Source: Bacillus siamensis KCTC 13613
Lineage (GTDB): Bacteria > Bacillota > Bacilli > Bacillales > Bacillaceae
Direction: 5' to 3'
DNA: 64,000 nt
Assembly: GCF_000262045.1 (NCBI RefSeq)
Contig: NZ_AJVF01000039.1
Coordinates: 620,001-684,000, forward strand
In this document: positions 43,431-52,495 of the stretch, piece after piece
How the letters are laid out: every line of letters begins with the position of its first letter
How positions within the stretch are numbered: position 1 is the first letter of the stretch
Program-made: the position numbers and the translations under genes
Notes under the pieces: model-generated
Seen by the model: the letters and a program-made list of their open reading frames with translations, nothing else
Database searches by the model: none
Told to the model about the DNA's origin: nothing

Positions 43431-44093
43431 GTGGCAAACATTTTAGCGGTAGATGATGAAAAAGATATTCTCGTTCTGATCAGAAACATTTTACAGCGTG
43501 ATCAGCATACAGTAACGATTCTGGAAAAAGCGGAAGATCAGTCATTGGATTTTTTTCAAGGCTATGATTTGATTCTTCTTGATGTCATGATGCCCGGAAC
43601 CGACGGGATTGAACTCTGCCGGAGGATTCGGCCGCTGGTGGACAGCCCGATCCTGTTTTTAACGGCAAAGTCTGACGAAGAATCCATTGTGAAAGGCCTC
43701 ATGACAGGCGCTGATGATTACATCACAAAGCCGTTCGGCGTACAGGAATTGATGGCAAGGGTAAACGCGCATGTCAGAAGGGAACAGCGGGAAAAGCGTC
43801 AGACAAAACGTCTGATATCAGGCTTCATGTTTGATTTTGACAATAAAGAAGTATGGTTTGATGACCGGAAACTGCCTCTTACGAAAAACGAATATAAAAT
43901 CGTAGAATTTCTGGCACAGCATAAAAACAGAACATTCTCACGGGAGCAGATTTACGAGGAAGTGTACGGCTTGGACGGCGATGCGCTCTATTCAACCATT
44001 ACGGAGTTTATCAGAACCATCCGGAAAAAATGTAAAGAACACGGGGCTGATCCGATCAAAACGGTGTGGGGTGTCGGATACAAATGGGAATAG
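43431..44093 (+). CDS. OmpR-type response regulator of the LanFEG module
   Basis: 220 aa. Receiver domain with acidic DDE near the start, phospho-acceptor aspartate in LILLDVMMPG (D53) and conserved TAK; C-terminal winged helix ending WGVGYKWE. It starts at GTG after AAGGAG, 21 bp behind lanG, and overlaps the kinase gene. SpaR/MrsR2-like in size and context; it presumably drives the transporter genes upstream. Confidence 0.87.
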   Translation: MANILAVDDEKDILVLIRNILQRDQHTVTILEKAEDQSLDFFQGYDLILLDVMMPGTDGIELCRRIRPLVDSPILFLTAKSDEESIVKGLMTGADDYITKPFGVQELMARVNAHVRREQREKRQTKRLISGFMFDFDNKEVWFDDRKLPLTKNEYKIVEFLAQHKNRTFSREQIYEEVYGLDGDALYSTITEFIRTIRKKCKEHGADPIKTVWGVGYKWE

Positions 44094-45487
44094 CAAAAGG
44101 AAAATCCAGCATCCGCAAAGAGCTTGTCAAATTTACCATCACGCTGTGTCTGAGCACGATGGGGGTGGCGGCATTATGCGTCGCCTTAAATGCCATTGCC
44201 CTGAATGCCGGAGCGATCCTGCCGGCAAATTACAGCGAGCATGAGGCGGAACAGATCAAGCCCCGCCTGAAATCGGCGGAAAAGATAACAGAAGACATGA
44301 TTCCCGACGGTATGACATACGCCGTTTTTGATAAAAAAACGAAGCGGATGACGAAAGGAACGATGACGGAAAAAGACGCGGCCAGCGCCAGAAAAAAGAT
44401 CCAGCACCAGCCGTATTTTAATTATGCTCAAAAAGGATTCATGGTGGTTGATCGGAAAAATGAATATGGCGTTCTCCAATATTCACTCAGGTCGGAATTT
44501 CAGTCGCCGCTGCTAAGGCGCTATCTGCCGAATTATGAATGGACGGGTCTTGCGGTTCTGATCACTTTGCTTCTTTTAACTGTGTTTATCGTGACGACGC
44601 GATTCGCCAATCAGCTGAGACGGCATTTCAGCACACTCAGCTCCATTACGGCAAGCATTCAAAAACAGAATTTAAATATCAATCCAAAAAGGCCGCGCAT
44701 AAAGGAATTTGACGATGTCATTGACTCTCTGCTGAAAATGAAAGACGCGCTTCAGGCATCTCTGGCTGCGCAATGGGAGGCGGAGCGGATAAAGAAGGAA
44801 CAGATCGGCGCGCTTGCGCATGATATTAAAATTCCGGCAACGATCATTAAAGGAAATGCCGAGCTGCTTCAGTTAACAGAACCTGATGAGGAACAGACGG
44901 AATACACGCAGTATATCCTTGATGCCGGAAACAAAATCGAGCAATATGTCGGGCAGCTGATTCAGCTTTCTAAAGCGGAGGAGGCAGTTGCCGTTCATCT
45001 GGAATATACCGATCTCAAAGAGTGGGCTCAAAACATATATCGTGACGCGGCGGCGCTTGCGGGGCCGAAACAGATTGATCTCGTCCTCAGTGAGCGGGGC
45101 ATTGACCGAAAAGAAGCGCCGATTGATCAAGAACTGCTTCGCAGGGCGGTCATGAATATCGCGGCGAATGCCGTCGACTATACGCCGGAAAGAGGAGAAA
45201 TCCGTGTGGACGTCCTATGCACCGATACCGCACTCAGTATTGCCGTATCCGACAGCGGAAGCGGGTTCTCGCAGGAAGCGTTGAAAAGGGCGACACAGCT
45301 TTTTTACACGGAGGATAAAAGCAGACATTCGGCGGGGCATCACGGCATGGGGCTTACATTCGCCCATCATGTCGTACATCTTCATCACGGTGAATTAATA
45401 CTTGAAAATCAAGAGTCTGGAGGAGCCCGTGCGGAAATCCGAATTCCGCTGGAAGGCATCAGACAAAAACAAGCCCCGCACACATGA
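44084..45487 (+). CDS. Sensor histidine kinase of the LanFEG module
   Basis: 467 aa. Two membrane helices (about 15-40 and 155-175) enclose an extracytoplasmic sensor of about 115 residues. Then come HAMP-like, HisKA and HATPase domains. The phospho-histidine is in ALAHDIKIPATIIKGNAELL; the usual TPL after HDIK is IPA here. N-box NIAANAVDYTPE and G-box DSGSGFS and GMGLTFA are intact. The ATG at 44084 overlaps the regulator stop; a GTG at 44066 is an alternative. The long sensor domain fits SpaK/EpiK-type kinases that sense a lantibiotic directly. Confidence 0.85.
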   Translation: MGIAKGKSSIRKELVKFTITLCLSTMGVAALCVALNAIALNAGAILPANYSEHEAEQIKPRLKSAEKITEDMIPDGMTYAVFDKKTKRMTKGTMTEKDAASARKKIQHQPYFNYAQKGFMVVDRKNEYGVLQYSLRSEFQSPLLRRYLPNYEWTGLAVLITLLLLTVFIVTTRFANQLRRHFSTLSSITASIQKQNLNINPKRPRIKEFDDVIDSLLKMKDALQASLAAQWEAERIKKEQIGALAHDIKIPATIIKGNAELLQLTEPDEEQTEYTQYILDAGNKIEQYVGQLIQLSKAEEAVAVHLEYTDLKEWAQNIYRDAAALAGPKQIDLVLSERGIDRKEAPIDQELLRRAVMNIAANAVDYTPERGEIRVDVLCTDTALSIAVSDSGSGFSQEALKRATQLFYTEDKSRHSAGHHGMGLTFAHHVVHLHHGELILENQESGGARAEIRIPLEGIRQKQAPHT

Positions 45488-45498
45488 GGGCTTGTTTT
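45466..45498 (+). terminator. Terminator at the kinase stop codon
   Basis: AAAACAAGCCC and GGGCTTGTTTT form an 11-bp stem overlapping the end of the kinase gene. Confidence 0.8.
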
Positions 45499-45570
45499 CC
45501 TGTTTAAGAAAGGCAAAATGAAAACGGCTGTCCGTTTGAGAGATCAGCCGCTTATGCGGAAAAGCGTTTA

Positions 45571-45888
45571 TCAGGAAGGATCAATCCATGTTGAAGACCA
45601 CTTGGAAATTTCCTCTAAAATAGGGGCTAATGCGCAGCCTTTTTTCGTTAAAGAATACTCAATACGGACAGGCGTTTCGGGGATAACATCCCGTTTGATC
45701 ACACCTTCTGTTTCAAGTTCTTTCAGACGTTCTGACAAGACTCTTCCGCTTAAATTCGGAAGCGCCGCTTCAATTTCGCTAAATCGCTGCTGTCCGTTCA
45801 ATAACTGAAAGACGATTAGAGCCACCCAGCGTTTACTTAGGATGTCGACCGCTTTTTCGAATCTGGGGCACATTTCTGATTGGTTCAT
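45571..45888 (-). CDS. yvaP: HxlR-family regulator YvaP
   Basis: 105-residue winged-helix protein of the HxlR family, typical MCPRFEKAVDILSKRWVALIVFQLLNG start with a conserved cysteine (C7) that in related redox sensors (YodB, CatR) reacts with quinones. B. subtilis YvaP is CatR, the repressor of catechol dioxygenase catE, so a thiol-based quinone or catechol sensor is likely. GAGGTG precedes the ATG. Confidence 0.85.
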   Translation of the reverse strand: MNQSEMCPRFEKAVDILSKRWVALIVFQLLNGQQRFSEIEAALPNLSGRVLSERLKELETEGVIKRDVIPETPVRIEYSLTKKGCALAPILEEISKWSSTWIDPS

Positions 45889-45968
45889 GCTTTTTCACCT
45901 CGTCTTCTGCTATTATACCGCAAAATCGGAGGGAACGTACGTCTGGCGCTTGTTAAGTTGAGGGAGGA

Positions 45969-46400
45969 TCAAAAAGAGGATGAGGAATCCGGGGAGCGCT
46001 TTTTTGCTTCAGCCGCGATAAAATCAAAGTATTTGCTGACGCTTTCAATGTCTTCCTTTGTGAAGTGCTGCCACTTTTTGCTGTCAAACAGCGGCAGATG
46101 CTCCGCGCCTCTGTCAACGGCGGTCTGATAGATGGCACGGATGGATTGATAGCTTTCGGATGTTTCGCGGATTTCCTCCTGAAATGCCTTGATGTGTCCG
46201 GCCCGCGCCATTAACTCTTCGTACGGAATTTTTAATGTGTCCGCCAATTTCTTGATGGTCGCCGGTTTAGGAATGCCGCGGTGCCCGTTTTCAATTCTGG
46301 AAATGGTCGCCGAGCTGACGCCGGAATAGACGGCAAGCTGATTGACGGTAAGCTTCCGGGCGCGGCGCAGCTCTCTTAATTGCTTTCCGAATGTGTTCAA
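45969..46400 (-). CDS. XRE-family regulator, RghR-like paralog (YvaO-type)
   Basis: 143 aa. HTH_3 domain at 1-65 (LRRARKLTVNQLAVYSGVSSATISRIENGHRG) and a helical C-terminal domain ending FDFIAAEAKKR. Start is TTG at 46400 after a GAGGCGATC ribosome site. It is about half identical by eye to the next gene, and both resemble the B. subtilis pair RghRA (YvaN) and RghRB (YvaO), which repress Rap phosphatase genes. Confidence 0.8.
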   Translation of the reverse strand: MNTFGKQLRELRRARKLTVNQLAVYSGVSSATISRIENGHRGIPKPATIKKLADTLKIPYEELMARAGHIKAFQEEIRETSESYQSIRAIYQTAVDRGAEHLPLFDSKKWQHFTKEDIESVSKYFDFIAAEAKKRSPDSSSSF

Positions 46401-46424
46401 TAAGATCGCCTCACATGTGCAAAG

Positions 46425-46835
46425 TCATGAGTCTTCATTTTTTCTTTTTTTGGCTTCCGCTGACAAGAATGCAAAGTATTTATCAAGCAGAACCAAGTCT
46501 TCTTTCGACAGGTGCCGCCAGTTCTCCCGCTCCAAAAGTGATAAATCATCCAGCTCATACGTTTCGGCTTTTTCCAGCAAGGTGCAGCCTGTGTCGTATG
46601 GGGCTCTCGTTTCCTGAACGGTCTCTATGTATCCCGCCGTCTGCATCAGTTCCTCATACGGGATTTTTAACGCATCTGCGAGCTTTTTAATGGTTGCAGG
46701 TTTCGGCACCCCGCGTTTGCCGTTTTCAATCCGCGAGATTCCCGCGGCGCTGACGCCTGAATACGTTGCCAGCTGGTTCACTGTCAGATGCCGTTTCTCC
46801 CGCAATGTCCGTAATTGTTTCCCGAAGCTTTCCAC
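46425..46835 (-). CDS. rghR: XRE-family repressor RghR (YvaN-type)
   Basis: 136 aa. HTH_3 at 1-65 (MESFGKQLRTLREKRHLTVN, GVSAAGISRIENGKRG) and a C-terminal helical domain ending FAFLSAEAKKRK. In B. subtilis RghR represses rapG and rapH, which tune competence and degradative-enzyme control. GTG start at 46835 follows a GGAGGGGGAG site. It lies 24 bp upstream of its paralog and is divergent from yvzC. Confidence 0.83.
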   Translation of the reverse strand: MESFGKQLRTLREKRHLTVNQLATYSGVSAAGISRIENGKRGVPKPATIKKLADALKIPYEELMQTAGYIETVQETRAPYDTGCTLLEKAETYELDDLSLLERENWRHLSKEDLVLLDKYFAFLSAEAKKRKNEDS

Positions 46836-46880
46836 AGTCTCTCCCCCTCCCGCGGTCTAATTATATTCTAGTATGTTTAT

Positions 46881-46899
46881 TGACTAAAGGGAATAGTCA
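46881..46899. repeat. Inverted repeat between rghR and yvzC
   Basis: TGACT and AGTCA arms around nine bases. Located in the 150-bp divergent region, 30 bp from the -35 box of yvzC. Confidence 0.45.
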
Positions 46900-46911
46900 G
46901 GCTGGAAAAGT

Positions 46912-46941
46912 ATTGACAAAAGTTAACAAAAGCCGTATCTT
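46912..46941 (+). promoter_or_regulatory. yvzC promoter with overlapping operator-like repeat
   Basis: TTGACA, 17 bp, TATCTT. The -35 box is part of TTGAC-AAAA-GTTAA, an imperfect inverted repeat closely matching the perfect TGTTGAC-AAAA-GTCAACA at 47198-47215. Confidence 0.5.
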
Positions 46942-46985
46942 ATGTATAAGAAAGAAAGTATTTGACAGAACGGAAGGTGAAGAAA

Positions 46986-47219
46986 GTGGTCGAAAAGATA
47001 CAGATCAGAAGAGATTATGTGCTGCAGTATATGGTCAATAATGACTACTCGTTAAACCAGCTCGCCCTGGAGATCGGAATATCTCCCGCCACACTGAGCC
47101 GTGTACTGAATGGAGAGCGGAGGCCGGGCCAGCTGGTCATCGGAAAGATGCTCTATTACTTTGACATGAAGTTTGAAGATCTTTTTTACTACGATTTTGT
47201 TGACAAAAGTCAACAGTGA
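46986..47219 (+). CDS. yvzC: Small XRE-type regulator YvzC
   Basis: 77 aa, essentially one helix-turn-helix domain: YSLNQLALEIGISPATLSRVLNGERRPG, then a short C-terminal part ending DKSQQ. The frame is open from 46962, but GAAGGTG is best spaced to the GTG at 46986, which gives the B. subtilis length. Its -35 box overlaps an inverted repeat and its 3' end contains a perfect copy, which suggests autoregulation and possibly control of secG just downstream. Confidence 0.8.
   Translation: MVEKIQIRRDYVLQYMVNNDYSLNQLALEIGISPATLSRVLNGERRPGQLVIGKMLYYFDMKFEDLFYYDFVDKSQQ
47198..47215. repeat. Perfect 18-bp palindrome at the yvzC 3' end
   Basis: TGTTGAC-AAAA-GTCAACA ends at the last codons of yvzC, 125 bp upstream of secG. 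It shares its core with the repeat over the yvzC -35 box. Confidence 0.6.
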
Positions 47220-47340
47220 TGAAAGATTCAAATTGCATTTCCGTTTTTCTGACATGATGTGCACCGATACGGCGTGACATGCCTTTGCTTTTCATGTAAA
47301 ATAGAAGCAATGTAGGCCAGTCAGTCTGGAGGTGTATGGG

Positions 47341-47571
47341 ATGCACACTTTATTGATTACCTTATTGGTTATCGTCAGTATTGCACTTATTATTGTCGTA
47401 TTGCTTCAATCCAGCAAAAGCGCCGGTTTATCGGGTGCGATTTCAGGCGGGGCGGAGCAGCTTTTCGGAAAACAGAAAGCAAGGGGCCTTGATCTGATTC
47501 TTCACCGCACAACCGTTGTGCTGGCAGTCTTGTTTTTCGTGTTGACGATTTCGCTGGCGTATATCGTATAA
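47341..47571 (+). CDS. secG: Preprotein translocase subunit SecG
   Basis: Small auxiliary subunit of the SecYEG channel, 76 aa with two membrane helices and the conserved loop [25 protein letters not shown] between them. TGGAGGTG precedes the ATG at 47341. A terminator separates it from est. Confidence 0.96.
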   Translation: MHTLLITLLVIVSIALIIVVLLQSSKSAGLSGAISGGAEQLFGKQKARGLDLILHRTTVVLAVLFFVLTISLAYIV

Positions 47572-47585
47572 GGCAATGTTTGTAT

Positions 47586-47613
47586 AAGGTCTGATTTAAT
47601 ATCAGGCCTTTTT
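47586..47613 (+). terminator. Terminator after secG
   Basis: AAGGTCTGAT and ATCAGGCCTT (one T-G pair), 5-base loop, then TTT. Confidence 0.7.
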
Positions 47614-47689
47614 CTTGTTGAGAGACGGCGTTTGTTTCTCGCAAAACTGTGGAAAACTAAATTGAATGTGCAAAAAAGGGGTTATGAGC

Positions 47690-48430
47690 ATGAAAATTGT
47701 GACACCAAAACCATTTACATTTAAAGGCGGAGACAAGGCGGTGCTTCTGCTGCACGGGTTTACGGGAAATACGGCAGACGTCAGAATGCTCGGCCGCTAC
47801 TTAAATGAGCGCGGCTACACTTGTCACGCGCCTCAATATAAAGGGCACGGCGTTCCGCCGGAAGAGCTGGTACATACGGGACCTGAAGATTGGTGGAAAG
47901 ACGTCATGGACGGGTATGAATATTTACAATCTGAAGGCTATGAAAACATTGCGGCCTGCGGACTGTCGCTTGGCGGGGTTTTTTCATTGAAATTGGGTTA
48001 CACTGTACCCATAAAGGGAATTGTTCCTATGTGTGCTCCGATGCACATTAAAAGTGAAGAGGTTATGTACGAAGGAGTTCTCTCCTACGCGCGCAATTAT
48101 AAAAAATTCGAAGGAAAACAGCCGGAGCAGATTGAAAAGGAAATGAAGGAGTTTGAAAAAACGCCGATGAATACGCTCAAATCGCTTCAGGAGCTGATTG
48201 CCGATGTGCGCAAAAACGTCGACATGATCTATTCCCCGACATTTGTGGTTCAGGCACGGCATGACCATATGATTAACACAGACAGTGCAGACATCATTTA
48301 CAACGAGGTGGAAACGGACGACAAACAGCTGAAATGGTATGAAGAGTCAGGACATGTCATTACGCTGGACAAAGAACGGGACCTCGTTCATCAGGATGTG
48401 TACGAATTTTTAGAGAAACTCGATTGGTAA
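47690..48430 (+). CDS. est: Carboxylesterase Est (YvaK)
   Basis: Alpha/beta hydrolase, 246 aa, the thermostable carboxylesterase family of Bacillus and Geobacillus. Oxyanion segment LLHGFTG, nucleophile serine S93 in CGLSLGG, aspartate in ARHDHMIN and histidine in [18 protein letters not shown] is eight bases before the ATG at 47690; ATG codons at 47684 and upstream are too close. It precedes rnr by 18 bp and is probably co-transcribed with rnr and smpB. Confidence 0.92.
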   Translation: MKIVTPKPFTFKGGDKAVLLLHGFTGNTADVRMLGRYLNERGYTCHAPQYKGHGVPPEELVHTGPEDWWKDVMDGYEYLQSEGYENIAACGLSLGGVFSLKLGYTVPIKGIVPMCAPMHIKSEEVMYEGVLSYARNYKKFEGKQPEQIEKEMKEFEKTPMNTLKSLQELIADVRKNVDMIYSPTFVVQARHDHMINTDSADIIYNEVETDDKQLKWYEESGHVITLDKERDLVHQDVYEFLEKLDW

Positions 48431-48448
48431 CAAACAGGAGGTCGGATA

Positions 48449-50782
48449 ATGGAAAAAGAAGCGTTTATGGACCGTCTTCTCGCGTTTATGAAGGAAGAGG
48501 CGTACAAGCCCCTTACCGTTCAGGAACTTGAGGAGATGCTGAACATCACGGAAGCCGAAGAATTTAAAGAACTGGTAAAAGCGCTGGTGGCGCTCGAGGA
48601 GACCGGACAGATCGTCCGCACCAGAAGCAACCGCTACGGGCTTCCGGAAAAAATGAATTTAGTAAAAGGAAAAATTTCCGCGCATGCAAAGGGATTCGCG
48701 TTTCTATTGCCGGAGGATACCTCTTTAAGCGATGTGTTTATTCCGCCGAATGAGCTGAATACAGCTATGAACGGCGATATCGTCATGGTGCGGCTCAATT
48801 CCCAGTCAAGCGGATCGAGACAGGAAGGCACGGTCATCCGCATCCTGGAAAGAAGCATCGACCGCGTCGTGGGCACATACACAGAAACAAAAAGCTTCGG
48901 CTTTGTCATCCCGGATGATAAGAAAATCACGAGTGATATTTTTATTCCGAAACATGCCAATAACGGCGCTGCGGAAGGCCATAAAGTCGTCGTCAAACTG
49001 ACAAGCTACCCTGAAGGCAGAATGAACGCCGAAGGAGAAATCGTTGAAATACTCGGCCATAAAAATGATCCGGGCATCGATATTTTATCCATCATCCATA
49101 AGCACGGCCTGCCGGGAGATTTTCCGGCTGAAGCGATGGAGCAGGCAACAAGCACGCCCGATACTATCGATGAAAAAGACATCAAAGACCGCCGTGATCT
49201 CCGCGATCAGGTCATTGTCACCATTGACGGCGCGGATGCGAAGGATCTGGATGACGCCGTCACTGTAACAAAGCTTGATAACGGCAGCTACAAGCTCGGC
49301 GTCCATATTGCCGATGTCAGCCATTACGTCACGGAGAATTCCCCGATTGACAAAGAAGCGCTGGAAAGAGGGACAAGCGTGTATCTGGTTGACCGGGTCA
49401 TTCCGATGATTCCGCACAGACTGTCTAACGGAATCTGTTCTTTAAATCCGAAGGTCGACCGCCTGACGCTTTCCTGCGAAATGACAATCAACCAGCAGGG
49501 ACAGGTGACAGAGCACGAGATCTTCCAAAGCGTCATTAAAACGACGGAAAGAATGACCTATTCAGATGTCAACCGGATTCTCACAGAAGACGACGCCGAG
49601 CTGAAAGAAAGGTATGAGCCGCTCGTCCCGATGTTCAAAGACATGGAACGTCTGGCGGAAATTCTCCGGGCGAAACGGATGGACCGCGGCGCCGTGGATT
49701 TTGATTTCAAAGAGGCGAAGGTGCTCGTCGATGAGGAAGGCGCCGTAAAAGACGTCGTCATCAGAGAGCGCTCAGTAGCGGAAAAGCTGATTGAAGAATT
49801 CATGCTCGTGGCAAACGAAACGGTGGCCGAGCACTTCCATTGGATGAACGTGCCGTTTATTTACCGGATTCACGAAGAACCGAACGCCGAAAAACTGCAA
49901 AAGTTCCTGGAGTTCGTCACGACATTCGGTTATATCGTCAAAGGGAAAGCCGGAGACATTCATCCGCGCGCGCTGCAAAGCATTCTTGACGAAGTGCGGG
50001 ACCGTCCGGAAGAAACGGTGATTTCAACCGTCATGCTCCGTTCCATGAAGCAGGCGAAATACGATCCGCAAAGCTTGGGCCATTTCGGGCTGGCGACTGA
50101 ATTTTATACGCACTTCACATCGCCGATCCGCCGTTATCCTGACTTAATCGTTCACAGGCTGATCAGAACGTATTTGATCAACGGACAATCGGACGAAGCG
50201 ACTCAGGAAAAGTGGGCCGAACGCCTGCCGGAAATCGCTGACCATACATCAACGATGGAACGGCGCGCCGTTGATGCAGAGCGGGAAACGGACGATCTGA
50301 AAAAAGCGGAATATATGCTTGATAAAATCGGTGAGGAATTTGACGGCATGATCAGTTCCGTCACAAACTTCGGAATGTTCGTCGAGCTGCCGAATACGAT
50401 TGAAGGGCTTGTGCACGTCAGCTTTATGACGGATGATTATTACCGTTTTGACGAGCAGCATTTCGCCATGATCGGCGAACGCACGGGCAACGTTTATCGG
50501 ATCGGAGACGAAATCACGGTCAAAGTCGTCGACGTTAATAAAGATGAGAGAAACATCGACTTTGAAATTGTCGGCATGAAAGGCACCCGCCGTCCGAGAG
50601 AAACAACAGGCGATCGCAGAAAACGCGGCAGACCGGCGCGGAAACGTGTGTTAAACAGCAATACCCCGGCTTCACCGCCGAAATCGGAGGAAAAAGGGGA
50701 ATGGTTTACAAAACCGAAGAAGAAAAAGAAAAAACGCGGTTTCCAAAACGCGCCGAAACAAAAACGCAAAAAGAAGAAGTAA
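48449..50782 (+). CDS. rnr: Ribonuclease R
   Basis: Processive 3'-5' exoribonuclease that degrades structured RNA and, with tmRNA/SmpB, non-stop mRNA. 777 aa: N-terminal helix-turn-helix, two cold-shock domains ([18 protein letters not shown]), the RNB catalytic domain with metal aspartates in [12 protein letters not shown], an S1 domain ([18 protein letters not shown]), and a very basic lysine-rich tail of about 60 residues. AGGAGG precedes the ATG. It sits directly before smpB and ssrA. Confidence 0.97.
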   Translation: MEKEAFMDRLLAFMKEEAYKPLTVQELEEMLNITEAEEFKELVKALVALEETGQIVRTRSNRYGLPEKMNLVKGKISAHAKGFAFLLPEDTSLSDVFIPPNELNTAMNGDIVMVRLNSQSSGSRQEGTVIRILERSIDRVVGTYTETKSFGFVIPDDKKITSDIFIPKHANNGAAEGHKVVVKLTSYPEGRMNAEGEIVEILGHKNDPGIDILSIIHKHGLPGDFPAEAMEQATSTPDTIDEKDIKDRRDLRDQVIVTIDGADAKDLDDAVTVTKLDNGSYKLGVHIADVSHYVTENSPIDKEALERGTSVYLVDRVIPMIPHRLSNGICSLNPKVDRLTLSCEMTINQQGQVTEHEIFQSVIKTTERMTYSDVNRILTEDDAELKERYEPLVPMFKDMERLAEILRAKRMDRGAVDFDFKEAKVLVDEEGAVKDVVIRERSVAEKLIEEFMLVANETVAEHFHWMNVPFIYRIHEEPNAEKLQKFLEFVTTFGYIVKGKAGDIHPRALQSILDEVRDRPEETVISTVMLRSMKQAKYDPQSLGHFGLATEFYTHFTSPIRRYPDLIVHRLIRTYLINGQSDEATQEKWAERLPEIADHTSTMERRAVDAERETDDLKKAEYMLDKIGEEFDGMISSVTNFGMFVELPNTIEGLVHVSFMTDDYYRFDEQHFAMIGERTGNVYRIGDEITVKVVDVNKDERNIDFEIVGMKGTRRPRETTGDRRKRGRPARKRVLNSNTPASPPKSEEKGEWFTKPKKKKKKRGFQNAPKQKRKKKK

Positions 50783-50921
50783 ATGCGAAAAGCAAATGGG
50801 GCAAAATGCTCTGTTTGCTTTCTTTCGCAAGCCGCATTTTCATTGTCGCGGAACGCTCCATTTGCTAAAATAAAGCGTATCGCACACATGAACGGTTTTT
50901 GCGGAGAGAGGAGGATAAGGC

Positions 50922-51392
50922 ATGCCAAAAGGATCAGGCAAAGTATTATCACAAAACAAAAAAGCAAACCATGATTACTTTATAGAAGAAACCTATGAAA
51001 CAGGCATCGTGCTGCAGGGGACGGAGATTAAGTCCATCCGCGCCGGCCGCGTAAACATGAAGGATTCCTTTGCGAAAATCGAGCGCGGCGAAGTGTTCCT
51101 CCACAATATGCACATCAGCCCGTACGAGCAGGGAAACCGCTATAACCACGACCCGCTCCGGACGAGAAAGCTTTTGATGCACAGGAAAGAAATCAATAAG
51201 CTGATCGGCCTGACGAAAGAGAAAGGCTATTCCCTCGTGCCGCTGAAGCTGTACTTGAAAAACGGCTTTGCCAAAGTGTTAATCGGCCTCGGAAAAGGGA
51301 AGAAAACATACGATAAACGCGAAGATTTAAAACGAAAAGACGCCAAAAGAGAAATCGAAAGAGCATTCAGAGACAGACAAAAAGGCTTCTGA
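50922..51392 (+). CDS. smpB: tmRNA-binding protein SmpB
   Basis: Binds tmRNA and the ribosome decoding site in trans-translation. 156 aa: OB-fold core with [20 protein letters not shown] and the basic C-terminal tail [17 protein letters not shown] that mimics a codon-anticodon helix. AGAGGAGG precedes the ATG. The ssrA gene follows 167 bp later. Confidence 0.97.
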   Translation: MPKGSGKVLSQNKKANHDYFIEETYETGIVLQGTEIKSIRAGRVNMKDSFAKIERGEVFLHNMHISPYEQGNRYNHDPLRTRKLLMHRKEINKLIGLTKEKGYSLVPLKLYLKNGFAKVLIGLGKGKKTYDKREDLKRKDAKREIERAFRDRQKGF

Positions 51393-51476
51393 TGCCTGAG
51401 CCTTGATGTGATGACTGCCCTATGCTATACTGTTCACACATCAGATTCACAGGCTGTTTATTGAAGACATTCCCAA

Positions 51477-51504
51477 TTGAATTTGTCTGTGATCATGATA
51501 TAAT
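51477..51504 (+). promoter_or_regulatory. Promoter of ssrA
   Basis: TTGAAT, 16 bp, TATAAT, about 55 bp before the mature 5' end, leaving a short 5' leader for RNase P removal. Confidence 0.65.
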
Positions 51505-51559
51505 AACAGTACAGCCAGTTGAGCAAGAGCTTGATAGATCTCCCGTATACCCTTAACAA

Positions 51560-51919
51560 GGGGACGTTACGGATTCGACAGGGATGGATCGAGCTTGAGC
51601 TGCGAGCCGAGAGGCGATCTCGTTAACACGCACCTAAATATAACTGGCAAAACTAAAAGTTTTAACCAAAACTTAGCACTAGCTGCCTAATAAACGCAGC
51701 GAGCTCTTCCTGACATTGCCTATGTGTCCGTGAAGAGCACATCCAAGTAGGCTACGCTTACGTTCCCGTCTGAGAACGTAAGAAGAGACTGACAGACTAG
51801 CTCTCGGAAGGCCCGCCCGCAGGCACGAAGACGAGTGAAACACAAAATATGCAGGCTACGCTCGTAGACGCTTAAGTAATCGATGTTTCTGGACGTGGGT
51901 TCGACTCCCACCGTCTCCA
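51560..51919 (+). ncRNA. ssrA: tmRNA (SsrA)
   Basis: Rescues stalled ribosomes. The 5' end GGGGACGTTACGGATTCGAC pairs with the 3' end CGTCTCC of the tRNA-like part, which has the T-arm GTGGGTTCGACTCCCAC. The tag frame starts after the resume point at 51646 and reads GKTKSFNQNLALAA then TAATAA, with the charged alanine in front. From memory the B. subtilis tag is AGKTNSFNQNVALAA, so two residues differ. The bases after the discriminator A are TAC, so CCA must be added after transcription. Confidence 0.97.
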
Positions 51920-51933
51920 TACATAATGCCGAA

Positions 51934-51998
51934 ACCGCAGTGTTATCAAGGCTTCCAAAGCTTTCGATGGCACTGCGGTAACATTTTGGCAACATTTT
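51934..51998 (+). terminator. Hairpin downstream of ssrA
   Basis: ACCGCAGTG (51934-51942) pairs with CACTGCGGT (51971-51979) around a 28-base loop that has its own partial pairing. A T6 run comes 15 bases later, with AACATTTT written twice. It probably ends the ssrA transcript. Confidence 0.5.
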
Positions 51999-52105
51999 TT
52001 AAAATTCTTCGTTTTCTCCCTTTGTGCTGAAAGGAAGATGGCTTTCGTGTTAATGCCATACCTCCTCATATCTAATTTCCTGCCGGTATATTTTAATTTC
52101 CCTTA

Positions 52106-52348
52106 CTACTCATTCACTACTTTAAAGGATAATCTAAAAGATGATTTTTCTGTGCTGTATGTTTGCTTTATCTTATCATTTTGTATTATCTGTTTTTTCA
52201 TATTTTGACAAGTATTAAGTTGTCCAGGAAATACAGTAAAGAATAGAGATAAAGCCAACAGAATTACTGTGCTCTTTGTCTGCCTGTTTTCAGAATGAGA
52301 TGAAAGATAGGGACTGAATTGCGGAGTATTTTTTTCAGTCTCGTACAT
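52106..52348 (-). CDS. Doubtful ORF, 80 aa, possible membrane segment
   Basis: An open frame in an AT-rich 700-bp stretch without other genes. A hydrophobic run (TVILLALSLFFTVFPGQL) lies in the middle and a basic, polar C-terminus follows. The upstream AGAAGAACC is a poor ribosome site and no clear promoter is seen. It could be a decayed or chance frame. Confidence 0.25.
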   Translation of the reverse strand: MYETEKNTPQFSPYLSSHSENRQTKSTVILLALSLFFTVFPGQLNTCQNMKKQIIQNDKIKQTYSTEKSSFRLSFKVVNE

Positions 52349-52495
52349 GGTTCTTCTGTTTAGATTTTAAATGAAATTGTTTAAATTTTTCGGTTTATAC
52401 TTGAAATTAGTGAAGAGTATTAGCTATTTCGGGAATTACATACAATATAAACTAGAATTAATTCATGTTATCATTGTTTTATGGGAGGTGACGAC

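Noticed and set aside
50785..50828. GCGAAA-AGCAAA inverted repeat after rnr
   Set aside because: It is interrupted and lacks a T run. rnr and smpB are probably co-transcribed, so a terminator here is not supported.
51720..52069. Reverse-strand frames over the tmRNA 3' end (with VGVEPTSRN- and WESNPRPE-like strings)
   Set aside because: These are translations of the tRNA-like T-arm and are a well-known annotation artefact. No ribosome site is present and the DNA is fully explained by ssrA.
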